Of a stretch of 64,000 nucleotides of DNA, positions 1-8,444 are shown in pieces. The stretch is taken from the NCBI GenBank assembly GCA_027621365.1, contig JAQCBH010000011.1:1-64000 (forward strand). The letters are read 5' to 3'. The position numbers were made by a program, and so were the translations under genes. The notes beneath the pieces were generated by a model. It was given only the letters and a program-made list of their open reading frames with translations, was not told where the DNA came from and did not search any database. Numbering within the stretch: position 1 is the stretch's first letter; each line of letters opens with the position of its first letter. Origin of the DNA: Bacteroidota bacterium (GTDB taxonomy: Bacteria; Bacteroidota; Bacteroidia; NS11-12g; UBA955).

Positions 1-182
1 CGTCCACCTAGCTCAGTTCCCTTGGTTGTTAGGAAGTGTTTATTTCGGTCCATTGTGATGAAGTTTTTAGAGCGCAATTGTTCTAAAACTTGGTTTCGAT
101 CAAGTTGATCTCTTTTACAGAGCATAGAAGTGGATGAGTAATTTGGATTCTTTTGGTCGGGTTGAAATGTGAAATTTGGCAT
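1..182 (-). CDS. Partial CDS running off the left edge, unknown function
   Basis: Reading leftward from an ATG at 180-182, the frame stays open for 60 codons to the window edge. The product begins MPNFTFQPDQ and contains a charged helix-like stretch (residues about 22-40: CKRDQLDRNQVLEQLRSKN) followed by FITMDRNKHFLTTKGTELGG. That layout, a helix, a short beta hairpin and then LTxKGxxLGG, resembles the end of a winged-helix domain, but this is only inference from pattern. An in-frame TAG lies about 11 codons upstream of the ATG, so this ATG or a TTG three codons before it is the start. The surrounding sequence is AT-rich compared with the window. A second leftward frame over 117-210 also reads protein-like, so a frameshifted remnant cannot be excluded. 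Confidence 0.45.
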   Translation of the reverse strand, partial: MPNFTFQPDQKNPNYSSTSMLCKRDQLDRNQVLEQLRSKNFITMDRNKHFLTTKGTELGG

Positions 183-472
183 AATCTTCAAGGCCGTCGA
201 ATTTGTGGAAGGCCCCTACTTATCAAAGAAATGCGCGCGTGATGTGCGCATGTGTACGAGGAAAGTTATCCAAACATAGAAACCTTAGAATGGCTAAAGG
301 CAATTCCAAATTATTATTTAATGCTAAACGTCGACATATACTAGCCAAATATATTATGCATCACTCCTTTCCAAGAGTAACGGAGTTTTTTTCCGATACA
401 GCGATATGGAATGATACCGGCTTTATCCAATTAGTAGTTTATATGAGGCGGTCCTTGAGGTTTTAGATCGAA

Positions 473-503
473 CAGGAATTCCTCGCTTCGCTCAGAGTTC
501 CTG
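473..503. repeat. Imperfect hairpin around a GCGAAGC core
   Basis: CAGGAA at 473-478 pairs with TTCCTG at 498-503, with further partial pairing inside and a GCTTCGC-type tip at 485-491. It sits at the head of a chain of hairpins before tRNA-Arg and looks like an interspersed repeat, but only one copy is visible in this window. Confidence 0.4.
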
Positions 504-528
504 CCAGTCTCCTTCAGAGAATATCCAG

Positions 529-558
529 AGTCCCGCACTAGCCGTGCGGGACTTTTTG
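529..558 (+). terminator. Rho-independent terminator-like hairpin
   Basis: AGTCCCGCAC (529-538) pairs perfectly with GTGCGGGACT (544-553) around a TAGCC loop and is followed by a T-run on the + strand. No + strand gene is evident before it, so it may belong to an untranslated or lost gene. Confidence 0.65.
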
Positions 559-568
559 TTTCCATCTC

Positions 569-598
569 CCGGCGGTCTGAAGCGAGCTTCACCGCCGG
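569..598. repeat. GC-rich perfect hairpin
   Basis: CCGGCGGT (569-576) and ACCGCCGG (591-598) enclose an inner TGAAGC/GCTTCA stem. There is no T-run on either side, so it is a structured repeat rather than a terminator. Confidence 0.45.
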
Positions 599-609
599 CC
601 GAATGAAAA

Positions 610-638
610 CAAAAATGCCACTGCATTCGCAGTGGCAC
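610..638 (-). terminator. Terminator of tRNA-Arg
   Basis: GCCACTGC (617-624) and GCAGTGGC (629-636) form an 8-bp stem with a 4-nt loop. Read leftward it is followed by ATTTTTG. It lies just beyond the 3' end of tRNA-Arg, which is transcribed in the same direction. Confidence 0.8.
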
Positions 639-651
639 TGTTTGTTCATTG

Positions 652-723
652 TAGCCCCGACAGGAATCGAACCTGTATCAAATGTTTAGGAAACACCTAT
701 TCTATCCATTGAACTACGGGGCC
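652..723 (-). tRNA. tRNA-Arg (anticodon CCT)
   Basis: The 72-nt leftward sequence folds as a complete cloverleaf: acceptor GGCCCCG/CGGGGCT with a G-U first pair, D arm GTTC/GAAT, anticodon loop TTCCTAA giving CCU, and T arm ACAGG-TTCGATT-CCTGT. The 3' CCA is not encoded (the sequence continues CAATG), so it must be added after transcription. It decodes AGG. Confidence 0.93.
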
Positions 724-737
724 GGGCTGCAAAAATA
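724..737 (-). promoter_or_regulatory. -7 box and start region of tRNA-Arg
   Basis: Read leftward, TATTTTTG (737-730) matches the Bacteroidota -7 consensus TAnnTTTG and runs directly into GCAGCCC. The same TTTGCAGCCC block precedes the other two tRNA transcription units here. No good -33 TTTG is seen at standard spacing. Confidence 0.6.
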
Positions 738-788
738 GCACTGGGGTCTGGGATTTCGTTCCTAAGCCAAAGGCTGTAATTTGCAGCG

Positions 789-1586
789 ATGGAGAAGCTG
801 GATTGGTTAGCAGCGAATAGAGACTTGTGGAATTCTAGGGTCAAGGGGCACATGAATTCTGACTTCTATGCCCAAGAGGCCTTTGAGAAGGGGGCCTGTT
901 CCTTGAAGCAGCCGGAGTTGGCTTTGTTGGGAGATGTCAGGGGCAAGGAGATTTTGCACTTGCAGTGCCATTTTGGGCAAGATACTTTGAGTTTACAAAG
1001 AAGGGGGGCGCAGTGTACCGGGCTTGATTTCTCTAATGAGGCGATAGAGGCGGCAAGGGTGTTGAATGCCAAGTTGGGCCTAGGGGCAGAGTTTGTTTGT
1101 GAAGAGGTGTACAAGGCTGCTGAGGCGGTGATGGGAAAGCCCTTTGATGCGGTGTTCACGAGTTATGGAACCCTGGGTTGGTTGCCCGATGTAGGGCGAT
1201 GGGCTGAGCAGGTGGCCGCCTGTTTGAAGCCAGGTGGAGAATTGGTGTACGTCGATTTTCATCCCTTTTTGTGGACCTTGAATAGCTCGGGTTCGGAGTT
1301 TGCCTTTGATTATTTCAACCGGGAGGCGATTGTGGAGACCTCTGATCAGTCGTATGCGAGTACCGAGCAAAAACAGGCCGTTGAGGTGGGTTGGAACCAT
1401 CCGGTTTCAGAGATTCAGCAGGCATTGATCGATTCGGGTTTGCAGCTGGAAAAAGTGCAGGAGTTTGATTACTCGCCTTACAACTGTTTGGCAAATTTGG
1501 TAGAAGAAGAGCCAGGGGTGTACCGCTGGTCGCAGCACGGGAATCGATTCCCCATGCTTTTGGCCGTGCGGGCACGAAAGCGATAG
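789..1586 (+). CDS. Class I SAM-dependent methyltransferase
   Basis: A 265-residue cytosolic protein with a Rossmann-type methyltransferase core. The S-adenosylmethionine-binding motif I is visible at about residues 55-66 (LHLQCHFGQDTL), followed by the acidic residue of motif II in GLDFSNEA and a motif IV-like segment near FTSYGTLGWL. The family contains enzymes of many substrates, and nothing in the sequence reveals which molecule is methylated. The ATG at 789 follows a TAATTTG box by a few bases. It is separated by 17 nt from the membrane glycosyltransferase downstream and may be co-transcribed with it. Family assignment is firm; substrate is unknown. Confidence 0.85.
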   Translation: MEKLDWLAANRDLWNSRVKGHMNSDFYAQEAFEKGACSLKQPELALLGDVRGKEILHLQCHFGQDTLSLQRRGAQCTGLDFSNEAIEAARVLNAKLGLGAEFVCEEVYKAAEAVMGKPFDAVFTSYGTLGWLPDVGRWAEQVAACLKPGGELVYVDFHPFLWTLNSSGSEFAFDYFNREAIVETSDQSYASTEQKQAVEVGWNHPVSEIQQALIDSGLQLEKVQEFDYSPYNCLANLVEEEPGVYRWSQHGNRFPMLLAVRARKR

Positions 1587-1603
1587 GGCTTACCTTTGCC
1601 ATC

Positions 1604-2920
1604 ATGAACCGACTCAGCCAGCCCATTGATGAACAGCGCTACCAGCGGGTTCTGGGTATCATCAAATGGGTCTTTGCCTTGCTGTTGATATGGCCGGTGT
1701 CGAGGGCGGTGAGTTCGACCAACGATTTTGATGTCTTCTATGGCGCGGGCCAGCGAGTGGCTGAGGGCATGAGTCCTTACTTGAAGCCCTATGCCCGTGG
1801 CCTCTGGTACTATTACAGTCCCTTCTTTGCTTGGGTGATGTCGCTGTTTACCTACCTGCCACAGAACCCTGTGACTACTTTATCCATTCCCTTGGGGCAG
1901 GCGCTGCTGAAAGCGCTGTGGGGCGCTTTGAATTTGCTCTTGGTTTTGCGCGTGCTGCGCATAGTAGGCGATGAGATAAAAGGGGCCGAGAAATCAAGGG
2001 CTCAGCTTTGGTTTTGGGGATTGCTGATGGCCATGAGCTACCGCTGGTTGTTCATGAATATTCTCTACGGGCAAATGACCCTATTGGTGCTTTGGGGTGT
2101 GGCTGAAGCCTACCGAAGCAAGCCGATGGCCGAGTGGCGCCGCTGGGGCGGTTTGGCCCTGGGCATCAACATCAAAATCTTGCCGCTGTTCTTTTACGGC
2201 CTTCAGTTTTGGAGGGCTGTTTTGAGCAAAAAGGCGATCGAATGGAGGGCAATGGCCTGGATCAGCGTTTGGTTGTTGGTTTTGTTGCTCTTTCCTTACC
2301 TATTTGTTGAAGTAGGGTTTCACAATGCATTGATAAAAGATTGGTTGGATATTATCAATCCGGCCGCCAAAGAGCATATTTTGGAGGTGGGTGAAGGCGG
2401 TTTCATTGACTTTGGGGCCATTGTCACCAAGTATTTTACCCATTTGCACATTCCCAAAGAGACTAGCTACGAATGGGCCAACTTGAGCCTGAAAGAAGTG
2501 GGCTTGGTGACCAATGGGTTTCGCTTGTTGGTGATCGTTCTTTGTTCCTACTGGGCCATACGCTTGCAACAATCAAAGGCCTTGGTTTGGTCAACCGCTT
2601 TTGTGCAAATGAGTGTCTTTTTGGCGGTCATTCCTCTGGCCTTTCCACACCAGCGCGATTATTCATTGTTGATGCAAATGCCGGCCCTAGCCTACTGGCT
2701 CTGGTGCGAATTGAACGGCTTGGTACGCTCGCCCATTTGGCTGAAGGCATGGGCGTTATTCGCCCTGTTTTGGATGGGCTGTTTGCTCTTCTTTGAAGCC
2801 TTTGATTTGACTTACCGCATCTGGATGATCGATCACCGCGTTCAGGGTGCAGCGGGGCTTTTGTTTTGGTTCGCCTATCAGGTATTTCTTACTCGTCAAC
2901 CAACGGCCTCTCGCCCTTAA
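1604..2920 (+). CDS. GT87 / DUF2029-type membrane glycosyltransferase
   Basis: A 438-residue polytopic membrane protein with about ten hydrophobic segments. The early extracytoplasmic region carries the typical DUF2029 elements FDVFYGAGQRVAEG and YYYSPFFAWV. Family members transfer sugars from polyprenyl-phosphate donors onto envelope glycans or lipids outside the inner membrane; the actual acceptor here is unknown. The gene follows the methyltransferase closely. Its last 32 bases overlap the 3' end of the convergent TonB-dependent receptor gene, so both C-termini are encoded on the same DNA. Confidence 0.75.
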   Translation: MNRLSQPIDEQRYQRVLGIIKWVFALLLIWPVSRAVSSTNDFDVFYGAGQRVAEGMSPYLKPYARGLWYYYSPFFAWVMSLFTYLPQNPVTTLSIPLGQALLKALWGALNLLLVLRVLRIVGDEIKGAEKSRAQLWFWGLLMAMSYRWLFMNILYGQMTLLVLWGVAEAYRSKPMAEWRRWGGLALGINIKILPLFFYGLQFWRAVLSKKAIEWRAMAWISVWLLVLLLFPYLFVEVGFHNALIKDWLDIINPAAKEHILEVGEGGFIDFGAIVTKYFTHLHIPKETSYEWANLSLKEVGLVTNGFRLLVIVLCSYWAIRLQQSKALVWSTAFVQMSVFLAVIPLAFPHQRDYSLLMQMPALAYWLWCELNGLVRSPIWLKAWALFALFWMGCLLFFEAFDLTYRIWMIDHRVQGAAGLLFWFAYQVFLTRQPTASRP

Positions 2921-5078
2921 CTGCTGCGGGTTTTTTCTCCAATCGATACAGCACCTGGGCTTGAACGGTGCGGGGTGGTCGCAGGTCGCAGGGTCTTCCC
3001 ATGAACAAATTGTTGCTCAGGTTGCTGACCTGAACCTGGAGTTTGAAGTTACGGCCGGCCTGGTAGGAGGCGCGCACATCGAAGGTCCAGGGTTGGTTGT
3101 AGCGGGCATAGCCATCGGGAATGTCGCTGCTGCGCAAAAAGGGCACGGGGTTGGGGTCATTCGGTGAGGGAATGATCTGGTTCATGGGGAATTGGGTGAA
3201 GGCCAAGTCGTAGTTTTCGAAACGGCTTTGGTAGCGCACAGAGCCGCCCAGCATCCAGGTTTTGGTTTGGTACTGCAGATCGAATCGTACCATGTGGCGT
3301 GAGCGGTATTTGAGCACATCGCTGGAGTCCGTGCGGGTGTTGGCGTAGGTGAGTTTGCGACCGGGTTTGTCAATGGCAAAGACCGAATCGGGGTAGAGGC
3401 AGCGGCCGTCGGTGTAGGTGTACCCACCGAGAAGTCGCCAGGTACCTTGAGCCCCGCGGCGTTCGCCGGCCAGTTCGAGTTCGGCTCCGTTCAAGCGAAC
3501 GGGGGCCACGTTTTGGCTGCGAAAACCGGCTCCAAACGTAGGGGGCAGAGGTACATCCCACTGGCCAAAGGTGAATTCCATCATGTCGATGAGGGTCATG
3601 GTGAAGAGGGAGAGATCGGCATAACCGCGCAAGCTTTGATTGGAATTGGCTAGACCCTGTTTCAAGCCCAGTTCGGCATTCCAACCGTATTCGGGCACCA
3701 AATCGGTGTTGGGGAATACTCCGATCGAAGAGAAATTGGTGCGGGTGAACATTTCAGCCATGCTGGGCAAGCGAAAACCTTGACCGGCTGAGGCGCGCAA
3801 GAAGGTGGCCTCGCCCAAAGAGCGGTTGACTCCGGCTCGGAATACGGGGCGCTGGTACTCGGCCTGGTTCAGGCGATAGTATTCGTAGCGGCCGCCCAGT
3901 TCGGCGATCCAAGGGCCTGTGCGGTAATTGATTTGGGAGTAGATGCCGCGGTTGGCACTGCTGCGCACCCCTTCGTAGAGTTTGGAATCGGTGCCGGCCA
4001 ATTGCATGACGGCCCCGGCCGAGAAGACCATGTGCTCGCCAAAAAAGCGCTTGCGAACCTTGTATTCCCCGTACCACTGACGGGTATGGGTGCTGAGTTC
4101 GTACAAGCTGTCGCCGTTGTCTGATTCGTACTGCAAAGACAAGAGGCGGTTGATGAACTTGTGGTTCCAACCCGAACGGCTGGTGTACTCCAAACGAGGA
4201 TCTAGATTGAATCGAGTGTTGTAGCTGGTTAAAAATCCTGAATCCAAGGTGGTATAGGCCTTGTCGTAGCTCTCCCACAAGAGGAAAGATCCTCGCTGGC
4301 TGGTTTGGGCTTGGCCGGCCAGAGAGAATTTCAAGGGAGCCACTTTGGGAATGTACTCGTACTGGAAACCCATGCGGGCGCGGCGGTTGTGGTCGTTCAG
4401 ACGAAAACCGTCGTCGCTCAAGGAGTTCCACATCAGCGCCAAGCCGTGTTGGCGCAGTTTGTCTTTGGTGGTGACCGAACCCATTCGGGTGCTGTAGTAG
4501 CCTTGGCTGCCCAAAAAGCTGGGGAGTTTTTCGCTCCAGCGCAGCTGGTAGAGGTCGGGAATTTGGTACTGCCCGGCGGTGAGGCTGGCTTGGAAGTACT
4601 CGCCGTTTTGCAAGGGGGCCGAGCGCAGGTTGATGACTCCGTTCAAGGCGCTGGATCCGTACAAGACCGAACCGGCTGACTTGATGATTTCCACGCTGGA
4701 GAGGTTTTCAATGGGCAGGTAATCGAAGGGAACTGCCCCATCGTCTCCGTTCAAAAGGGGTATGTCGTCGTAGGTAACGGTGACTCGGGAGCCCACGCCG
4801 TAGCTCCATCCGCTGCCATTGCGAATGTTGATTTGCCCATCGGTCACCGACACACCGGGAGCCTGGGCCAGCACCTCAGCCGCGTTGCGCGACAAGCGAT
4901 TTTGCACCAAATAGGGCTTGATGATGCTCATGGAAACGACCGTCTCTTTGAGTTTGGCCGCCTCGCGATCGGTGTTGATGATCACGGCATCCAAGTAACC
5001 GGAGTCGGCATCTTGGGCCTTCAAAAGCGAGGGTCCTGCGAGCAATAGCAGGGTGTAGAGGAGCAATGGCTTTTTCAT
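2889..5078 (-). CDS. TonB-dependent outer-membrane receptor
   Basis: A 729-residue protein. I start at the ATG at 5076-5078, which opens a signal peptide (MKKPLLLYTLLLLAGPSLLKAQ) and drops 17 unlikely residues of the longer frame. A plug domain follows (NAAEVLAQAPGVSV, VTYDDIPLLNGD, VEIIKSAGSVLYGSSALNGV), then a 22-strand-type barrel ending in an aromatic-rich tail. The receptor imports a ligand across the outer membrane using ExbBD-TonB energy; an exbB-exbD pair lies at 36-37 kb. It lacks the N-terminal carboxypeptidase-like domain of SusC proteins and has no SusD neighbour, so a siderophore, vitamin or metal ligand is more likely than a glycan. The ligand cannot be told from sequence. Confidence 0.88.
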   Translation of the reverse strand: MKKPLLLYTLLLLAGPSLLKAQDADSGYLDAVIINTDREAAKLKETVVSMSIIKPYLVQNRLSRNAAEVLAQAPGVSVTDGQINIRNGSGWSYGVGSRVTVTYDDIPLLNGDDGAVPFDYLPIENLSSVEIIKSAGSVLYGSSALNGVINLRSAPLQNGEYFQASLTAGQYQIPDLYQLRWSEKLPSFLGSQGYYSTRMGSVTTKDKLRQHGLALMWNSLSDDGFRLNDHNRRARMGFQYEYIPKVAPLKFSLAGQAQTSQRGSFLLWESYDKAYTTLDSGFLTSYNTRFNLDPRLEYTSRSGWNHKFINRLLSLQYESDNGDSLYELSTHTRQWYGEYKVRKRFFGEHMVFSAGAVMQLAGTDSKLYEGVRSSANRGIYSQINYRTGPWIAELGGRYEYYRLNQAEYQRPVFRAGVNRSLGEATFLRASAGQGFRLPSMAEMFTRTNFSSIGVFPNTDLVPEYGWNAELGLKQGLANSNQSLRGYADLSLFTMTLIDMMEFTFGQWDVPLPPTFGAGFRSQNVAPVRLNGAELELAGERRGAQGTWRLLGGYTYTDGRCLYPDSVFAIDKPGRKLTYANTRTDSSDVLKYRSRHMVRFDLQYQTKTWMLGGSVRYQSRFENYDLAFTQFPMNQIIPSPNDPNPVPFLRSSDIPDGYARYNQPWTFDVRASYQAGRNFKLQVQVSNLSNNLFMGRPCDLRPPRTVQAQVLYRLEKKPAAVKGERPLVDE

Positions 5079-5086
5079 TACCTTTG
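5079..5086 (+). promoter_or_regulatory. -7 box TACCTTTG of the 5108 gene
   Basis: An exact TAnnTTTG match lies 21 nt before the ATG at 5108, in the short divergent region shared with the TonB receptor gene. The matching -33 element is not clear. Confidence 0.5.
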
Positions 5087-5107
5087 GGTATTCAACCGCT
5101 GTATACA

Positions 5108-5812
5108 ATGATACGCAAATTTGTCGCACTGCTCGCCTTGGCCCTGATGGTGTCAGCGAGCGCCCAGGCCCAAAATTGTACCCCTGATCCCGCTTTGAAA
5201 GCGCCCGGTACCATGCCCAACAATCTTCCTGATGGCGATTACCAAATGCCGTATGACCAGGTCATTTCGGTCATGGCTTTCCCCGATACCACCGTTGTGG
5301 TGGGTGGTCAGCCTCAGTACGTGAAAATTGATTCCTTCAAAGTGAAGGGCATGATCGGTTTGCCCCAGGGCTTGAGCTATACCTGCTGGGATGCTTCTTG
5401 TGTGTTTCCTCCCGATAGTTTGCGTTGCATGCGCATCACTGGTACGCCTGCAGAGGGCGGTTTGTTTCCTGTATTGATTCCCATGACCATTTATGCCAAA
5501 GTGGGCGGCTTTTTTGCTGTGCAACAGCCCGATACCATGCGCGGATACAGCATCACCATCAACGGTGGTAGCTCAGGTTTGGTCTACGTAGGAAAGGGTC
5601 AGCAGGCTCGTTTGATCGAGAACAATGGCGAGACCCTGTTGATGGGTATGCCCGCCGCTGATGTTCAACTCTACAACTTGTCAGGCCAATTGATGCCCTT
5701 GACCTTGGAGCCCTTTGGTGCGGCTTACCGTTTGCACAGCGAAGGGTTGAAATCGGGAATGTACATCTTGACTGACGGCCGCCAGCGTTTGAAATGGTGG
5801 GTGAAAGAGTGA
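5108..5812 (+). CDS. Secreted protein with probable T9SS sorting tail
   Basis: A 234-residue protein. I choose the ATG at 5108 because it begins a clear signal peptide (MIRKFVALLALALMVSASAQAQ). The middle contains several cysteines (NCTPDP, TCWDASCVFPPDSLRC) in a beta-rich region. The last 70 residues resemble a type A T9SS sorting domain: VQLYNLSGQL, then GLKSGMYIL and a basic end. It would be exported by Sec and then passed to the type IX system. The biological role is unknown. The stop codon overlaps the next start as TGATG, so translation of the next gene is probably coupled. Confidence 0.7.
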   Translation: MIRKFVALLALALMVSASAQAQNCTPDPALKAPGTMPNNLPDGDYQMPYDQVISVMAFPDTTVVVGGQPQYVKIDSFKVKGMIGLPQGLSYTCWDASCVFPPDSLRCMRITGTPAEGGLFPVLIPMTIYAKVGGFFAVQQPDTMRGYSITINGGSSGLVYVGKGQQARLIENNGETLLMGMPAADVQLYNLSGQLMPLTLEPFGAAYRLHSEGLKSGMYILTDGRQRLKWWVKE

Positions 5813-6237
5813 TGAAAGAGTTTTACGTCGAGTTCCCCAAATCCAAATCAGAGCTGCCCGCCTTCATCGTGTTGGGCATTATTGTCTTCGTGGGCTTTGC
5901 CTTTCACTACGATTTCTTTGGTTGGATAGGCGGGGCCATTTGGTTGGCGGTAGCCGGTTCCATCTTGGGTGTGGTCTTGTCGCGTTTGCGCGGTGAGTAC
6001 TTCATTCGGGTGAACGAAAACGGCATCGAGTTTCGCCAGCACCTGTTCTCTAAGCTGTTGTACATTCCTTGGAATTACTTGCAGCGCATTGACTATTTGG
6101 AGTTTGAAATCAACTTCATGATCAAGGAGACGGCTCAGGTGGTGAGCTTTGCCACCAGCGGCATGACCGACGAAGAGGCCGAGGCCTTGAAGCAGTACAT
6201 GAGCGACATGTTGGCCCAGCGCGAAGCAGAGGGCTAA
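5812..6237 (+). CDS. Small membrane protein with two TM segments and PH-like tail
   Basis: A 141-residue protein started at the ATG that overlaps the previous TGA (5812). Residues about 17-60 form two transmembrane helices separated by a short turn. The C-terminal 80 residues look like a bacterial PH-like beta domain (YFIRVNENGIEFRQ, LYIPWNYLQRIDYLEF) ending in a helix. Proteins of this type sit on the cytoplasmic face of the inner membrane and are mostly uncharacterised. Coupling to the secreted protein upstream is suggested only by the overlap. Confidence 0.6.
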   Translation: MKEFYVEFPKSKSELPAFIVLGIIVFVGFAFHYDFFGWIGGAIWLAVAGSILGVVLSRLRGEYFIRVNENGIEFRQHLFSKLLYIPWNYLQRIDYLEFEINFMIKETAQVVSFATSGMTDEEAEALKQYMSDMLAQREAEG

Positions 6238-6254
6238 TATTGCCTTCGCTATTG

Positions 6255-6262
6255 TAGTTTTG
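6255..6262 (+). promoter_or_regulatory. -7 box TAGTTTTG directly before tyrS
   Basis: An exact TAnnTTTG match ends 6 nt before the tyrS ATG. If used, transcription would begin at or beside the start codon. Confidence 0.5.
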
Positions 6263-6268
6263 TAGGCC

Positions 6269-7567
6269 ATGGCCTTTACCCCTGCTTTTGATTTTGTAGA
6301 AGAACTGAAATGGCGCGGTCTCATGCACGACATGATTCCGGGCACCGACGATTTGTTGAATTCAGAGCGCGTCAAGGCCTACATCGGGTTTGACCCCACG
6401 GCCGATAGCTTGCACATCGGCAACTTGGTGCCTATTACCTTGTTGGTTCACTTTCAACGCGCGGGTCACATTCCCGTGGCTTTGGTGGGTGGTGCTACCG
6501 GTATGGTGGGCGATCCCAGCGGCAAAAGCGCTGAGCGCAATTTGCTCGATTTGGAGACCTTGAACCGCAACTTGGAAGGCCAAAAGGCTCAGTTGATGAA
6601 GTTCTTGGACTTTTCTTCTTCTGACAACGCGGCCCTGATGGTCAACAACTACGACTGGTTCAAAGACTGGTCCTTCTTGGACTTCATTCGCGACGTCGGC
6701 AAGCACATCACCGTCTCCTACATGATGGGCAAAGACTCGGTGAAAAATCGCCTTGAAGCCGGCGGATTATCCTTCACCGAATTCTCCTACCAACTGGTGC
6801 AGGGTTATGACTTTGCCCACCTCTACAAGACCGAAGGTGTCAAGCTGCAAATGGGCGGAAGCGACCAGTGGGGCAACATCACCACAGGTACGGAATTGAT
6901 TCGCCGCATGCACGGAGGCGAGGCCTATGCCTTGACCGCTCCTTTGATCACCAAGAGTGACGGAACCAAGTTCGGAAAGAGCGAGGGCGGCAACGTATGG
7001 TTGGATCCCAAGCGCACCTCTCCCTATGCCTTCTACCAATTCTGGTTGAACGTGGCCGACGAAGACGCGGTTCGCTTCATCAAGATTTACTCGTTGAAAA
7101 CCCGGGCCGAAATCGAGGCCCTGATTGCCGAACATACGGGCCAGGAATACCTGCGCAGTTTGCAAAAGGCTCTGGCCGAAGAAATGACCGTTCGCGTTCA
7201 CGGGCAACACGAGCTGGACATGGCCTTGAAAGCCACAGCCGTGTTCTTTGGCAACGGCAGCGCCGACGATTTGCTGGCCTTAGACGCTCCTACGTTGGAG
7301 GGTGCTTTCCAAGGTTTGGAGACGTACCAAATTTCGGCCTCGGCTCTTCAGGCGGGTGTTCCCGTGTTGGATTTGTTGGCCGTTGATACCCCCATTTTCC
7401 CAAGCAAAGGCGAGGCTCGCAAAATGATTGCCGCCTCGGGATTCAGCTTCAACAAGAACAAGTTCAGCGATCCCAACGCCGCGGTGGGTGCTGATCTGCT
7501 CTTGCACGGCCGCTACTTGCTGGCCCAAAAAGGCAAGAAAAACTACTACGTGATCGAGGCGGTTTAG
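6269..7567 (+). CDS. tyrS: Tyrosine--tRNA ligase
   Basis: A 432-residue class I aminoacyl-tRNA synthetase that charges tRNA-Tyr with tyrosine in the cytosol. Landmarks: [13 protein letters not shown] at about residues 40-50 (HIGH motif), the tyrosine pocket around YQLVQGYD and GGSDQWGN, and the KMSKS-type loop KFGKSEGGN near residue 234. The C-terminal S4-like RNA-binding domain is present ([12 protein letters not shown]). Length and order match bacterial TyrS. Its stop codon is nested with that of convergent rmlA in the 4-nt TTAG at 7564-7567. Confidence 0.97.
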   Translation: MAFTPAFDFVEELKWRGLMHDMIPGTDDLLNSERVKAYIGFDPTADSLHIGNLVPITLLVHFQRAGHIPVALVGGATGMVGDPSGKSAERNLLDLETLNRNLEGQKAQLMKFLDFSSSDNAALMVNNYDWFKDWSFLDFIRDVGKHITVSYMMGKDSVKNRLEAGGLSFTEFSYQLVQGYDFAHLYKTEGVKLQMGGSDQWGNITTGTELIRRMHGGEAYALTAPLITKSDGTKFGKSEGGNVWLDPKRTSPYAFYQFWLNVADEDAVRFIKIYSLKTRAEIEALIAEHTGQEYLRSLQKALAEEMTVRVHGQHELDMALKATAVFFGNGSADDLLALDAPTLEGAFQGLETYQISASALQAGVPVLDLLAVDTPIFPSKGEARKMIAASGFSFNKNKFSDPNAAVGADLLLHGRYLLAQKGKKNYYVIEAV

Positions 7568-8433
7568 AACTTGCGCTGAGTGATGCGCTCCAAGTACTGG
7601 CCATAGCCGCTCTTTTTCAGGGGCTCGGCAATTTTCAATAGTTGCTCGGTAGTGATGAAGCCTTCGCGCCAGGCGATTTCTTCGATGCAACCGATTTTCA
7701 AGCCTTGACGCTCTTCGATGACCTGCACGTATTGGCCGGCTTGCATCAGCGATTGATGGGTTCCGGTATCCAACCAAGCAGTGCCGCGCTCCATGATGCG
7801 CACTTCGAGTTCGCCTTCGGCCAAGTAGTGCTTGTTCACGTCGGTGATCTCGTATTCGCCGCGGGGAGAGGGCTTTAGGTTTTTGGCAATTTCGACCACG
7901 CGGTTGTTGTAGAAATACAATCCGGGAACGGCGTAATTGCTCTTGGGTTCTGTGGGTTTTTCCTCGATGCTGATGGCCTTCAAGTCGCCGTCAAATTCCA
8001 CCACACCATAGCGCTCGGGATCGACCACATGGTAGGCAAACACAATTCCTCCCTGAGGCTTGGCGCAGCTTTTCAAGGTGTCTTTCATGTGGGCACCAAA
8101 GAAGATGTTGTCACCGAGAATCAAACAGGCGTCGTCATCGCCGATGAAATCAGCGCCCAAAACAAAGGCTTGGGCCAGACCGTCGGGACTGGGTTGCACC
8201 TTGTATTCAAAGCGCATGCCCAAGCGGCTGCCATCGCCCAACAGGTTTTCAAAATGGGGAAGATCGTGCGGGGTGCTGATGATCAAGACCTCGCGAATGC
8301 CCGCTTGCATCAAGGTGGAGAGCGGGTAATAGATCATGGGCTTATCGTAGACCGGCATGAGTTGTTTGCTCATGGCCAAGGTCAAGGGGTGTAGGCGTGT
8401 GCCTGATCCGCCGGCGAGGACAATGCCTTTCAT
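7564..8433 (-). CDS. rmlA: Glucose-1-phosphate thymidylyltransferase
   Basis: A 289-residue nucleotidyltransferase making dTDP-glucose from dTTP and glucose-1-phosphate, the first step of dTDP-L-rhamnose and related sugars. The N-terminal signature [17 protein letters not shown], then [18 protein letters not shown], and the LGDNIFFG motif are diagnostic. I start at the ATG at 8433, where the conserved protein begins, rather than the longer frame. A TAACTTCG box (8447-8440) lies 6 nt before that start, inside the end of the upstream GH16 gene. The next pathway gene, rmlB, is far away at 31 kb, so the pathway is split on this chromosome. Confidence 0.95.
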   Translation of the reverse strand: MKGIVLAGGSGTRLHPLTLAMSKQLMPVYDKPMIYYPLSTLMQAGIREVLIISTPHDLPHFENLLGDGSRLGMRFEYKVQPSPDGLAQAFVLGADFIGDDDACLILGDNIFFGAHMKDTLKSCAKPQGGIVFAYHVVDPERYGVVEFDGDLKAISIEEKPTEPKSNYAVPGLYFYNNRVVEIAKNLKPSPRGEYEITDVNKHYLAEGELEVRIMERGTAWLDTGTHQSLMQAGQYVQVIEERQGLKIGCIEEIAWREGFITTEQLLKIAEPLKKSGYGQYLERITQRKF

Positions 8434-8444
8434 ATGCTGCGAAG

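Larger units (their letters stand above)
183..651. other. AT-rich intergenic stretch with hairpins, no convincing gene
   Basis: This 469-base gap contains a GTG-started 87-codon frame (203-466) whose composition is unlike a protein and which I do not accept as a gene. Its right half (473-638) is a run of hairpins, listed separately. I see no recognisable RNA gene or coding region. Confidence 0.5.

Noticed and set aside
117-210. Leftward frame reading FHKFDGLEDYAKFHIST and onward
   Set aside because: Protein-like but bounded by stops with no start codon; kept only as a possible frameshift partner of the left-edge CDS.
203-466. An 87-codon + strand frame
   Set aside because: GTG start, composition unlike a protein, Cys/Arg/Met-rich with no recognisable feature, and it runs into the hairpin repeat region.
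431-649. A 72-codon leftward frame across the hairpins
   Set aside because: It is a translation of inverted repeats and terminators upstream of tRNA-Arg.
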